NCBI GenBank assembly: GCA_013374505.1
Contig: QENJ01000070.1
Location: 1 to 11,950 of the forward strand
Reading direction: 5' to 3'
DNA: 11,950 nucleotides
Origin: Candidatus Methanophagaceae archaeon
GTDB taxonomy: Archaea; Halobacteriota; Syntropharchaeia; Alkanophagales; Methanospirareceae
The notes under the pieces were generated by a model that was given only the letters and a program-made list of their open reading frames with translations, searched no databases and was not told where the DNA came from. The position numbers and the translations under genes are program-made. Of this stretch, positions 6,274 through 11,950 are shown piece by piece; within the stretch, counting starts at the first letter, position 1, and each line of letters begins with the position of its first letter.

Positions 6274-7206
6274 TTAGCGTATCTCCGCCAACAAATCCTT
6301 AGTCGCCTTCCGCACCGCTTCTTCCGAATCAAACCCCTCTTTCCAGCCCTGTTTTTTCAGTTTCGTGGCATCAAGCAGCATAACCGGCACATCGCCTTTC
6401 CAGCCCCGTGCACCACCTGTGAACCGTAATTCGGGTGTCGTCTGCATCTCTTCGCATACGATCTCCGCGATTCGCCGCACACTTGTCATCTCATCCGTAC
6501 CGATGTTGAATATATTCACACCTTCTTCTTTTGCGTCCAAACCCGCAAACATTGCAGCCACGCAATCACTCACATAGATATACGATTTCGTCTGTTTGCC
6601 ATCGCCTAATATTTCCAACTCCGCGGGATTTGCCCTGATCTTATTGATAAAATCGTAAATCACACCGTGCGAAGACCTTCTGCCGATTACATTCGCAAAT
6701 CGGTATAGCCATGCCTGCATATCAAATGTATGACAGTAAGCGGCGATTAACGCTTCACAAGCAAGTTTCGACGCGCCGTATAACGAAATAGGGATGGTAG
6801 GATAACCTTCCGGTGTGGGCAGTATATCCGCATCGCCGTAGACGGTGGATGTAGAGGTAAATAGCATTCTCTTTACGCCGTTCGTTCTCATTGCTTCCAG
6901 CACGTTATATGTTGCGATGACGTTCTGATCCAGATGAACCCTTGTGTTTTCCGCACCTAATCGCACTTCGGGATTCGCAGCGAGATGCCAGACTTCCGCG
7001 GCACCCGCAAAAAGACGGGATATGTCATCATGCAAGATGTCTATTTTGTGAAAACAGAAGTTTTCTTTATCTAAGTGTGGCTTTATGAATTCTTCGTATC
7101 CCGCGCTCAGGTTATCCAGGACTACTACATCTTGTTTCTCAGCCATTAACTTATCCACGACGTGCGAACCTATGAAGCCCGCGCCACCTGTTACTATTAT
7201 TTTCAT
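6274..7206 (-). CDS. NAD-dependent nucleotide-sugar epimerase/dehydratase (GalE-like, extended SDR)
   Basis: This 310-aa protein is the usual length for UDP-glucose/UDP-GlcNAc 4-epimerase-like extended SDRs. It shows T-G-G-A-G-F-I-G (residues 6-13) for NAD binding, an acidic Asp31 after the second strand, H-L-A-A-N-P (74-79), the catalytic serine strand T-S-T-S-T-V-Y-G (117-124), Tyr143 and Lys147 of Y-x-x-x-K, and G-D-G-K-Q-T-K-S-Y-I-Y-V-S-D typical of the sugar-nucleotide domain. It should act in the cytoplasm, interconverting nucleotide sugars for surface glycans or glycoproteins; exact substrate (Glc/Gal, GlcNAc/GalNAc, or uronate) cannot be decided. Its ATG overlaps the TGA of the upstream reading frame by 4 nt (7203-7206), indicating translational coupling in one operon with the damaged secreted-protein gene and the chagasin-like gene. 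It is convergent with the beta-helix gene, 120 bases away. Confidence 0.9.
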   Translation of the reverse strand: MKIIVTGGAGFIGSHVVDKLMAEKQDVVVLDNLSAGYEEFIKPHLDKENFCFHKIDILHDDISRLFAGAAEVWHLAANPEVRLGAENTRVHLDQNVIATYNVLEAMRTNGVKRMLFTSTSTVYGDADILPTPEGYPTIPISLYGASKLACEALIAAYCHTFDMQAWLYRFANVIGRRSSHGVIYDFINKIRANPAELEILGDGKQTKSYIYVSDCVAAMFAGLDAKEEGVNIFNIGTDEMTSVRRIAEIVCEEMQTTPELRFTGGARGWKGDVPVMLLDATKLKKQGWKEGFDSEEAVRKATKDLLAEIR

Positions 7207-7655
7207 GTCTTGTCTATACCATGTACCTTTTTTGTTATAATATGTATCGCGTCATTTTCATAATTCATGCCGAGCATAATATCGGCGGTTGTCTCTTCAT
7301 CGGCTTTAACAATGACAGAATCCGAGTCAGTCAAGAATTAGGGTTTCGATGCCGTCAGGATGTAATAGCCCTGTGAAACCTCATTAAATGCGTAGTTACC
7401 GTGGTTATCGGTTTTTGTAACTGCGAGCTCATCTCGTGCCCAGGTAGTCAGCGTAACTGTTGCGTCTGCGATTCCTGCTTCTTTAGCGGTGATGACAGTA
7501 CCGGAGATGGCACCTACCCTCTCGGTCGGCACATAAGCTCTATCATCAGTTATAAGCATTTTATCGAGTCTAGCGCCACTTCCGCCCGGTTTTATTATCA
7601 ACGTGCTACTACATGTATATAGAATATCTTTTCTGGCGATACATTCGTCTCCCAC
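7203..7655 (-). pseudogene. remnant of secreted protein with carboxypeptidase-regulatory-like domain, interrupted by TAA
   Basis: The frame is open from GTG 7655 to a TAA at 7340-7338, then continues in the same frame for 44 codons to a TGA at 7205-7203. The first part has L-I-I-K-P-G-G-S-G-A-R-L-D-K-M-L-I-T (residues 19-36, counted from GTG 7655), which resembles the end of a carbohydrate-binding-type beta-sandwich. A CarboxypepD_reg-like beta-sandwich follows: G-A-I-S-G-T-V-I-T-A, A-D-A-T-V-T-L, T-D-N-H-G-N-Y-A-F, G-Y-Y-I-L-T-A-S-K-P, then the stop. Directly after it, F-L-T-D-S-D-S-V-I-V-K-A-D-E-E-T-T-A-D-I supplies exactly the strands expected to finish that domain. The frame also overlaps the chagasin-like gene by 58 nt if GTG 7655 is used, and any N-terminal domains are missing. 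I read this as a 5'-truncated, nonsense-mutated gene; a sequencing error at the TAA is the alternative. Confidence 0.65.
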
Positions 7656-7984
7656 GGGCGGTGATATTCCAATCTAATGGCTGTCAGGCCGGGACCCACA
7701 ACATCAAACCTGATGGTTTCTACACCTCCCGCACCGATGAGTTCTGATTCCTGCGCGAATTCTAGTTCTCCCACTTGCTGCAGGATCTGCTCATCCGGAT
7801 GTTCTACCAGTTCCCAGGTGTAGCCCGTAGTCGGGTTCGAGTCCAATGAGATGACTAACGATTGCCCTTTTTTTACTGGTATCTCGTTACCGTTGTCCGT
7901 TTCTGTGAGCAGCACCTCACTGGGCACTGAACTAGGACTGTACAGCGTCAAAACCGCAACTATTAGCACTATTGCCAGTAGCAC
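7598..7984 (-). CDS. chagasin-family (I42) peptidase inhibitor, start region probably frameshifted
   Basis: This is a secreted or membrane-tethered inhibitor of papain-like cysteine peptidases. From GTG 7984 the product is 128 aa: a hydrophobic segment (1-14), a short S/P linker and one chagasin domain. All three inhibitory loops are present: N-P-T-T-G-Y-T-W (50-57), G-A-G-G (84-87) and R-P-W-E (109-112), with conserved flanking strands. GTG 7984 has no SD. An ATG at 8016-8014 has GAGGT nine bases upstream and a promoter at the right distance, but its frame (M-E-K-K-V-Y-I-L-S-A-V) runs into TAG at 7971-7969. One missing base, possibly in the A-rich 8005-8013 stretch, would join the two. Thus the real gene probably starts at 8016. 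It is first in an operon with the damaged gene and the epimerase. Confidence 0.8.
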   Translation of the reverse strand: MLLAIVLIVAVLTLYSPSSVPSEVLLTETDNGNEIPVKKGQSLVISLDSNPTTGYTWELVEHPDEQILQQVGELEFAQESELIGAGGVETIRFDVVGPGLTAIRLEYHRPWETNVSPEKIFYIHVVAR

Positions 7985-8016
7985 ACCGCCGAGAGGATAT
8001 ACACTTTCTTTTCCAT
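7969..8016 (-). other. frameshifted 5' end of the chagasin-like gene
   Basis: ATG 8016-8014 begins a 15-codon reading frame with two Lys followed by hydrophobic residues, as expected at the start of a signal peptide. The inhibitor frame is open through the same region back to TAA at about 8043, but has no ATG there. Shifting by one base between 8016 and 7970 fuses SD, start codon and inhibitor. Confidence 0.5.
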
Positions 8017-8025
8017 TTATGATGT

Positions 8026-8030
8026 ACCTC
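8026..8030 (-). promoter_or_regulatory. Shine-Dalgarno GAGGT for the chagasin-like gene
   Basis: GAGGT on the minus strand ends nine bases before ATG 8016. It decides that translation was meant to begin at 8016 rather than at the SD-less GTG 7984. Confidence 0.55.
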
Positions 8031-8054
8031 TGTATTAGCCGTTAGTACCAAACG

Positions 8055-8073
8055 CATATAAAGTACTTTTTCG
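8055..8073 (-). promoter_or_regulatory. BRE/TATA promoter of chagasin-like/epimerase operon
   Basis: The minus strand reads CGAAAAAGTACTTTATATG: an A-rich BRE and a TTTATATG TATA box. It predicts a transcript start around 8031, directly before the SD at 8030-8026, giving a short leader. Confidence 0.6.
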
Positions 8074-8080
8074 GGTTGAA

Positions 8081-8095
8081 TAAAAACACAAAAAC
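8081..8095 (-). terminator. T-run terminator after alpha/beta hydrolase
   Basis: On the minus strand, about 50 bases after the hydrolase stop, GTTTTTGTGTTTTTA provides two T5 runs, as in archaeal intrinsic termination. It separates the hydrolase from the chagasin-operon promoter just downstream. Confidence 0.45.
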
Positions 8096-8110
8096 TACAC
8101 TACTTTAAAT

Positions 8111-8143
8111 CTGTGTCAATCAGTGTTAATCAGCGTCATTAAT
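8111..8143. repeat. short tandem repeat, 10-nt period
   Basis: CTGTGTCAAT, CAGTGTTAAT and CAGCGTCATTAAT follow one another, three imperfect copies of about 10 bases. They abut the stop codon of the hydrolase gene. The wording resembles TGTGTTAATC-type intergenic repeats that I recall from several bacterial genomes. Confidence 0.55.
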
Positions 8144-9015
8144 CACTTTTCTTTCAAAAAACTTAAAATCCGTTCATTTATGGACTTAAGATTCTTTATG
8201 GCTGGAAAATGGCCTTCGCCTTTTAAACACTCCGCTGCAATTAAATTAGGTATTATCTCTTTTGCTCGAGGGATTATTTTTTCTGCTGGAAAAAATATGT
8301 CTTTTTCTCCCGCCAGAACCAGTGTTGGTGCAGTATAGTTCTTCAATTCTTCTTCCAAGGTTAATCGTGGCATTTTTGTTTCGAGCTTGTAGTGAAGATA
8401 AACTGCGCCAGTAACTTCAACTGCGATTTCGTCAACAGCACCACTAAACATAGGGCTTACTGCTTTAAGCAATCTTTTGTCTGTTGGAAACAACTGATAC
8501 ATAAACATCGGTATAATAATCTTAAATATCATTCTACTTATTGAACCGGTAGCAATGCCTGAAGGAACAAATAATACTGCCTTTGATATTCGTTCAGGAG
8601 CAAAGGCTGCTGTTCTGAGAATTATACCTGCACCATAAGAAGGGCCTATAAAGGCTGCTCTTTCTATGCTTAAACCATCTAAAATATCCACAACCCATTT
8701 GCCAAAGCTATCATCTGCAGGAGATACACGATTTTGACTGCTTTTGCCGGGATGACCTATGGTATCAGGTGCATATACTCTATATTCATTAGTCAATGGT
8801 AAAAACCATGACAAAGTAACTGGGCTGACTGTGTTACCACCTTGTAAGATTACTAACGGTGGTGCTCCCTTTGGCCCTGTTATAAAGATATGCGTATCGC
8901 CAAAACGAGTATCAACAATTGTTTCGTCGAAAGCCATCCCAAGTTTAGCTACAGCTTTATCGTAAAGAGATAATACCTTCGCTTCTCCTTCCGGGCTTTT
9001 ATATAAAGTTGTCAT
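8143..9015 (-). CDS. alpha/beta-hydrolase fold enzyme
   Basis: This 290-aa single-domain serine hydrolase without signal peptide is presumably cytoplasmic. The nucleophile elbow is G-P-S-Y-G (Ser126), the acid is Asp239 in A-G-E-K-D-I-F-F-P, and His269 lies in G-E-G-H-F-P, so the triad looks complete. The oxyanion-loop segment is L-Q-G-G-N (57-61) where H-G-G is more common. A-P-D-T-I-G-H-P-G-K-S (82-92) is the usual strand-4 region. Residues 155-225 form a helical lid. Substrate is not predictable; esterase or lactonase-type activity is possible. The SD AAGGAG sits 10 bases before the ATG. Base composition is lower in G+C than the neighbouring genes (about 38% in 8161-8220, versus about 53% in 6301-6360), and the protein style recalls Firmicutes hydrolases, so transfer from bacteria is plausible but not proven. 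Confidence 0.88.
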   Translation of the reverse strand: MTTLYKSPEGEAKVLSLYDKAVAKLGMAFDETIVDTRFGDTHIFITGPKGAPPLVILQGGNTVSPVTLSWFLPLTNEYRVYAPDTIGHPGKSSQNRVSPADDSFGKWVVDILDGLSIERAAFIGPSYGAGIILRTAAFAPERISKAVLFVPSGIATGSISRMIFKIIIPMFMYQLFPTDKRLLKAVSPMFSGAVDEIAVEVTGAVYLHYKLETKMPRLTLEEELKNYTAPTLVLAGEKDIFFPAEKIIPRAKEIIPNLIAAECLKGEGHFPAIKNLKSINERILSFLKEK

Positions 9016-9024
9016 ATAGAAAAG

Positions 9025-9030
9025 TCTCCT
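9025..9030 (-). promoter_or_regulatory. Shine-Dalgarno AAGGAG of the hydrolase
   Basis: A strong SD on the minus strand, ten bases before ATG 9015, confirms the hydrolase start. Confidence 0.7.
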
Positions 9031-9040
9031 TGATTAAGCC

Positions 9041-9055
9041 AATATATCTTTTTCT
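9041..9055 (-). promoter_or_regulatory. BRE/TATA candidate for hydrolase (proximal)
   Basis: The minus strand reads AGAAAAAGATATATT, a good BRE plus TATA. It would start transcription near 9019, downstream of the SD. A second, weaker TATA (ATTATATAC, 9098-9106) predicts a start near 9075 that would keep the SD in the transcript. Confidence 0.45.
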
Positions 9056-9120
9056 TTTAAGCAATTTCCGATTACTTCGGTACATCGGCAGTACTACGTA
9101 TATAATCCCTATTTAGCATT

Positions 9121-9139
9121 ATATCCGCAATGCGTATAT
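9121..9139. repeat. imperfect 19-bp palindrome upstream of hydrolase
   Basis: ATATCCGCA and TGCGTATAT face each other around a single A, with one mismatch in the 9-bp arms. It lies just upstream of the distal hydrolase TATA candidate and could be a regulator-binding site. Confidence 0.35.
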
Positions 9140-9174
9140 CATTACAAGGAATAGCGATTACACACTCGTATGAT

Positions 9175-10308
9175 TCAGCGCAAAAACCTCTTAAACAACC
9201 GGTTCAACCTTTTACCACGCCGTTTCGTCATCATCTCTTCCCACTCTACCCCTGCACCGACCTCTTCATCACCACCCGCTTCTGTCAACTCTTTCAACCG
9301 TTCCAACTCGCCATAATCTAGCCAAACACCATGACAGCTCGGACAAACATCTATTTCCACATCCTCGGCATATTCCAGATCCATCAAAACACCACAACGC
9401 GGGCATTTCAGTTTACTCCTGCTTTCCGTACCTGTGCGTTTAGTCAGCAAACTGTCGAGTTTCCGGGTGCCCAGCACTTTCTCAAGCTCTTCATTGTCAA
9501 ACCATATACCCTGACATTTGGGACAGACATCTATAATCACTTTAGGACCCAACAATTTCACTTCCTCTTTATTCAGCATCACCCAGCATCTTGGACATTG
9601 CAATATTTTCTCTTCCGGACTCTGGACTATCACCCTTGCAATGCCTTCGAGCCCCATGAACTCGCCCTTGTATTCAAGCGTCCGAGTATTTAGCTCCACC
9701 GGAATTCTTTTTCCGTTTTTGGTTATCACTTCTACCTCATATCTGTCAACCCCTTCTCCAATCTGCCGCTTCCGGAAATTGTCGATTGTAGCTTCCCTGT
9801 ACTCAGGAGCAATAACCGTGGCGAAATTACGACCCACCAACTCGTTCTTAGCGTACCCAAGCAGCTCCATACCTTTTATATTCACATACGTGAACCTACC
9901 CTCCGGGTCTATCGTGAAGATACCGTCTTCTGCGTTTTCCACAAGACTACGGTAGTCCTCTTCCACCTTGTGCAGCACTTTGTCTCTCCTGTGATATCCC
10001 TGGTAAACCACCCAGCCGGTCCCGATAAGCAGGATCGCAATAAATGCCAGCGGCAGCGTGATAATGAGTAACATGCGTTCCATCGTTATTAGATCCTTAG
10101 TCTCGAGTAGGAAGAATGGAAGCACTGCGGCTATTACCAAAACAACCCCGATAAATATAATTAGCAGCCCGACATCCTGGTCCGAGTAGCCCGTGAGGCT
10201 TAACCGACCGAACGTCCCTTGATGGTTTCCCGGAACAATGATAGCATTACATTTCTTGCAGACCTTGGCTGTATCCTCATTCTCTGTCCCACACTCACTA
10301 CAGTACAT
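9175..10308 (-). CDS. membrane PAS protein with N-terminal zinc ribbon and two C-terminal zf-TFIIB domains
   Basis: The product is 377 aa from ATG 10308, chosen because GGAGG (10321-10317) lies 8 bases upstream; a longer TTG start at 10323 is less likely. Order: zinc ribbon with Cys3, Cys6, Cys17, Cys20; two TM helices (about 46-68 and 79-101); a short helical linker (104-120); a PAS domain (about 118-228) with D-G-I-F-T-I-D-P-E-G-R-F and E-L-V-G-R-N-F; then two zf-TFIIB-type zinc domains, Cys238/241/262/265 and Cys302/305/322/325, each with C-P-x-C-x-G-x-W followed by D-x-x-E-L. A basic tail closes it. No kinase, cyclase or DNA-binding output domain is present, so it may be a membrane sensor that signals or scaffolds through the zinc modules. 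Both ends should be cytoplasmic. It starts 2 bases after the RND gene's stop, so the two are co-translated. The ligand of the PAS domain is unknown. Confidence 0.85.
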   Translation of the reverse strand: MYCSECGTENEDTAKVCKKCNAIIVPGNHQGTFGRLSLTGYSDQDVGLLIIFIGVVLVIAAVLPFFLLETKDLITMERMLLIITLPLAFIAILLIGTGWVVYQGYHRRDKVLHKVEEDYRSLVENAEDGIFTIDPEGRFTYVNIKGMELLGYAKNELVGRNFATVIAPEYREATIDNFRKRQIGEGVDRYEVEVITKNGKRIPVELNTRTLEYKGEFMGLEGIARVIVQSPEEKILQCPRCWVMLNKEEVKLLGPKVIIDVCPKCQGIWFDNEELEKVLGTRKLDSLLTKRTGTESRSKLKCPRCGVLMDLEYAEDVEIDVCPSCHGVWLDYGELERLKELTEAGGDEEVGAGVEWEEMMTKRRGKRLNRLFKRFLR

Positions 10309-10310
10309 CT

Positions 10311-11950
10311 CTACGTCCTCCAAGAAAAGAATGACAGTGCCCGTCTAATTACCCGCTCGTGGAATAAAAGCCCCACGGAGATAATAACCGGCACGAATAT
10401 CATGCAGAAAATTAATCCAATAGAGGCAACCTTGCTGAAATCCTGCACCGGTATGAGCGTCACCGTCATAAGCGCTAAAAACCCTAGTATTGTCGTTATA
10501 GTAGTGAGGGCAATTGACACTCCTACGGTCGAAGAAGTGATTCGCAGTGCGTCCTCTAACTTTTCACCCCTCTCCCGCTCCTCCTTGTACCGGGTGATGA
10601 AATGAATGCTGTAATCAATGCCCAAACCGAGTAAAAGTGTAGCTATCATAATTGTCAGAAATGTCTCAGGGATTTGAAGAAGTCCCATAGTACCCATTGC
10701 GAAGATAATGGCGAGAAGGACCGGTAAAAGCGCAAGTATTATGCCCATAAAACTCCTCAATGCGAGAAAGAGCAGGATTATCACGAGCACTAAACTCAGC
10801 AGAGTTGACTGGACTTTGTCTTTACCCATGATCTCTTCAATCTGCGAACCAACTACGTCCATACCTGCCGGAACAAATACGACGTCTCCAGGCATCTCCA
10901 CGTAATCCAAAGCGTCCTTAATCTCCTCTAACAATACCACATACTCGGTTTCAGCCATTTCTCTATCAATCTTTATTAACATCAGTCCATTGGTGTAATC
11001 ATTGGTAACGTATTGCCGTCTCAGATCAAAGGGCAGAGCCGCGATTTTGCGTTCTATTTCTTTCTTTTCGTCTGGCACCGGATTGAGCAAACTGGCAATG
11101 CTCGAGACTGCAACTACACGCGGCACGTCCTCCACGCCCGCCTTTATTTCCGCCATTGTCCCCAGAACTTCAGGGGTCCTGATGTCGTCCGCCTGAACCA
11201 GAATCATTGTGTGTCCGTATTTCACAAACTCGTCCTTTATAATATTACCCGCTTTTACAACAGGCATTTCCTCGGGCAGCCACATGTCCTCATCTGTCAC
11301 GCTCTCTATCTGTGACATACCGTAGAAGACCAGAACGAGACCCACGCCTAAGAAAAAGATAACGGCAATCGGTTTTTTCACTGAAAATTCTGACAGCCTT
11401 GTCATCATATGGGGTATAAAGCCCCTTAACCCGAGAGTGTTCGATATTTTAGATATATCGAAAGTTTTCCCACCTATTTTGGACTCGAGGACAAGGAATG
11501 AAGGCAAAAATAATAGCACGGACAGGGCAGAGAAAGATATTGCGATTAAAGACATCAAACCGTACTCCGCCACCATCCTCAGTCCAGCCACAGCAAAAGA
11601 TGAGAAAGCGGCCATCGTTGTCAGGCTTGTAAAAATCGTGTTCCTACCTATCTTCGCGACTGCGATGTTCAGCGCGTTTTCATTCCCTCGCTCCAGCTCC
11701 TCATGATATCTCTGAACGAGATGGATGCTGTAATCCACTCCCAGGCCCAGGGTAATAGCACCGAACATGACCGTCAGGAAGTTCAAAGGTACATTTATAA
11801 AGTGCATGGTTCCAAAGGCAGCCAGGACAGCGACGAGGATCGGGACCATGATAAAAACAGCGGTTATTGGGTTCCGGAAAACGAAGAAAAGGACTACCAC
11901 TATGGTTAAGACACTAAGGATTAGAGATGCTGCAAAACCTGACCTTACCG
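10311..11950 (-). CDS. RND-superfamily (MMPL/HAE3-like) exporter, 5' end outside window
   Basis: About 545 residues are visible and the frame is open to base 11950, so the GTG at 11900 is not the start. The fragment holds the last TM bundle of the first half, the second large extracytoplasmic loop, and the six-TM second half. The duplicated sterol-sensing-like helix motif appears twice: G-L-G-V-D-Y-S-I-H-L-V-Q-R-Y (start near base 11764) and G-L-G-I-D-Y-S-I-H-F-I-T-R-Y (near base 10634), each after a run like F-L-T-V-M-F-G-A or F-L-T-I-M-I-A-T. This is typical of proton-driven RND transporters of the HAE3/MMPL type, which move lipids or other hydrophobic compounds. The C-terminus is short and basic (R-V-I-R-R-A). 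It forms an operon with the PAS/zinc protein: its last codons contain that gene's SD. Substrate unknown. Confidence 0.9.
   Translation of the reverse strand, partial: VRSGFAASLILSVLTIVVVLFFVFRNPITAVFIMVPILVAVLAAFGTMHFINVPLNFLTVMFGAITLGLGVDYSIHLVQRYHEELERGNENALNIAVAKIGRNTIFTSLTTMAAFSSFAVAGLRMVAEYGLMSLIAISFSALSVLLFLPSFLVLESKIGGKTFDISKISNTLGLRGFIPHMMTRLSEFSVKKPIAVIFFLGVGLVLVFYGMSQIESVTDEDMWLPEEMPVVKAGNIIKDEFVKYGHTMILVQADDIRTPEVLGTMAEIKAGVEDVPRVVAVSSIASLLNPVPDEKKEIERKIAALPFDLRRQYVTNDYTNGLMLIKIDREMAETEYVVLLEEIKDALDYVEMPGDVVFVPAGMDVVGSQIEEIMGKDKVQSTLLSLVLVIILLFLALRSFMGIILALLPVLLAIIFAMGTMGLLQIPETFLTIMIATLLLGLGIDYSIHFITRYKEERERGEKLEDALRITSSTVGVSIALTTITTILGFLALMTVTLIPVQDFSKVASIGLIFCMIFVPVIISVGLLFHERVIRRALSFFSWRT

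Noticed and set aside
7203..7280. Small separate gene starting at an internal ATG just before the epimerase
   Set aside because: No SD; the sequence is better explained as the continuation of the interrupted domain in the same frame.
10309..10323. TTG start for the PAS/zinc protein
   Set aside because: The SD GGAGG overlaps it and is correctly spaced for ATG 10308 instead.

Overview
The window reads as archaeal DNA. Several genes are preceded by A-rich BRE plus TATA boxes, some also by Shine-Dalgarno (SD) sites, and transcripts seem to end in plain T-runs. A giant NosD-type beta-helix surface protein carries a C-terminal domain I know from methanogen and ANME-type secreted proteins. An RND exporter, a zinc-ribbon/PAS membrane protein and a PGF-CTERM-like sorting tail also fit the Halobacteriota. 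My best guess is an ANME-1 or Syntrophoarchaeales-like genome; this is inference from protein style, not a marker gene.

Left part, plus strand: the 3' end of an IS701-like transposase gene (cut by the window edge), a 333-base gap with two promoter candidates, and a 469-aa FAD-binding oxidoreductase of the GlcD/vanillyl-alcohol-oxidase fold. A 293-base promoter region follows. It drives a 30-codon micro-ORF that looks like a free-standing archaeosortase tail, joined by an ATGA stop/start overlap to a 1165-aa secreted beta-helix protein made of two duplicated NosD modules. The large protein has a signal peptide but no C-terminal anchor.

Middle part, minus strand (8070 to 6274): a promoter and SD lead into a chagasin-type (I42) peptidase inhibitor whose start region appears frameshifted. 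Next is a damaged remnant of a larger secreted protein, ending in a carboxypeptidase-regulatory-like domain split by an in-frame TAA. Then comes a nucleotide-sugar epimerase that overlaps the remnant's last codon by 4 nt. Two independent lesions in one short operon suggest decay, or local sequence errors.

Right part, minus strand (11950 to 8143): an RND-superfamily exporter (5' end beyond the window), a tightly coupled membrane protein with zinc ribbon, two TM helices, PAS and two zf-TFIIB domains, and a separate, AT-richer alpha/beta hydrolase with its own promoter and SD that may be acquired from bacteria.

The common theme is the cell surface: a repetitive, sequon-rich beta-helix protein, an unlinked sorting-tail-like peptide, an exported peptidase inhibitor, a sugar epimerase and an exporter. 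No rRNA, tRNA or CRISPR array was seen.
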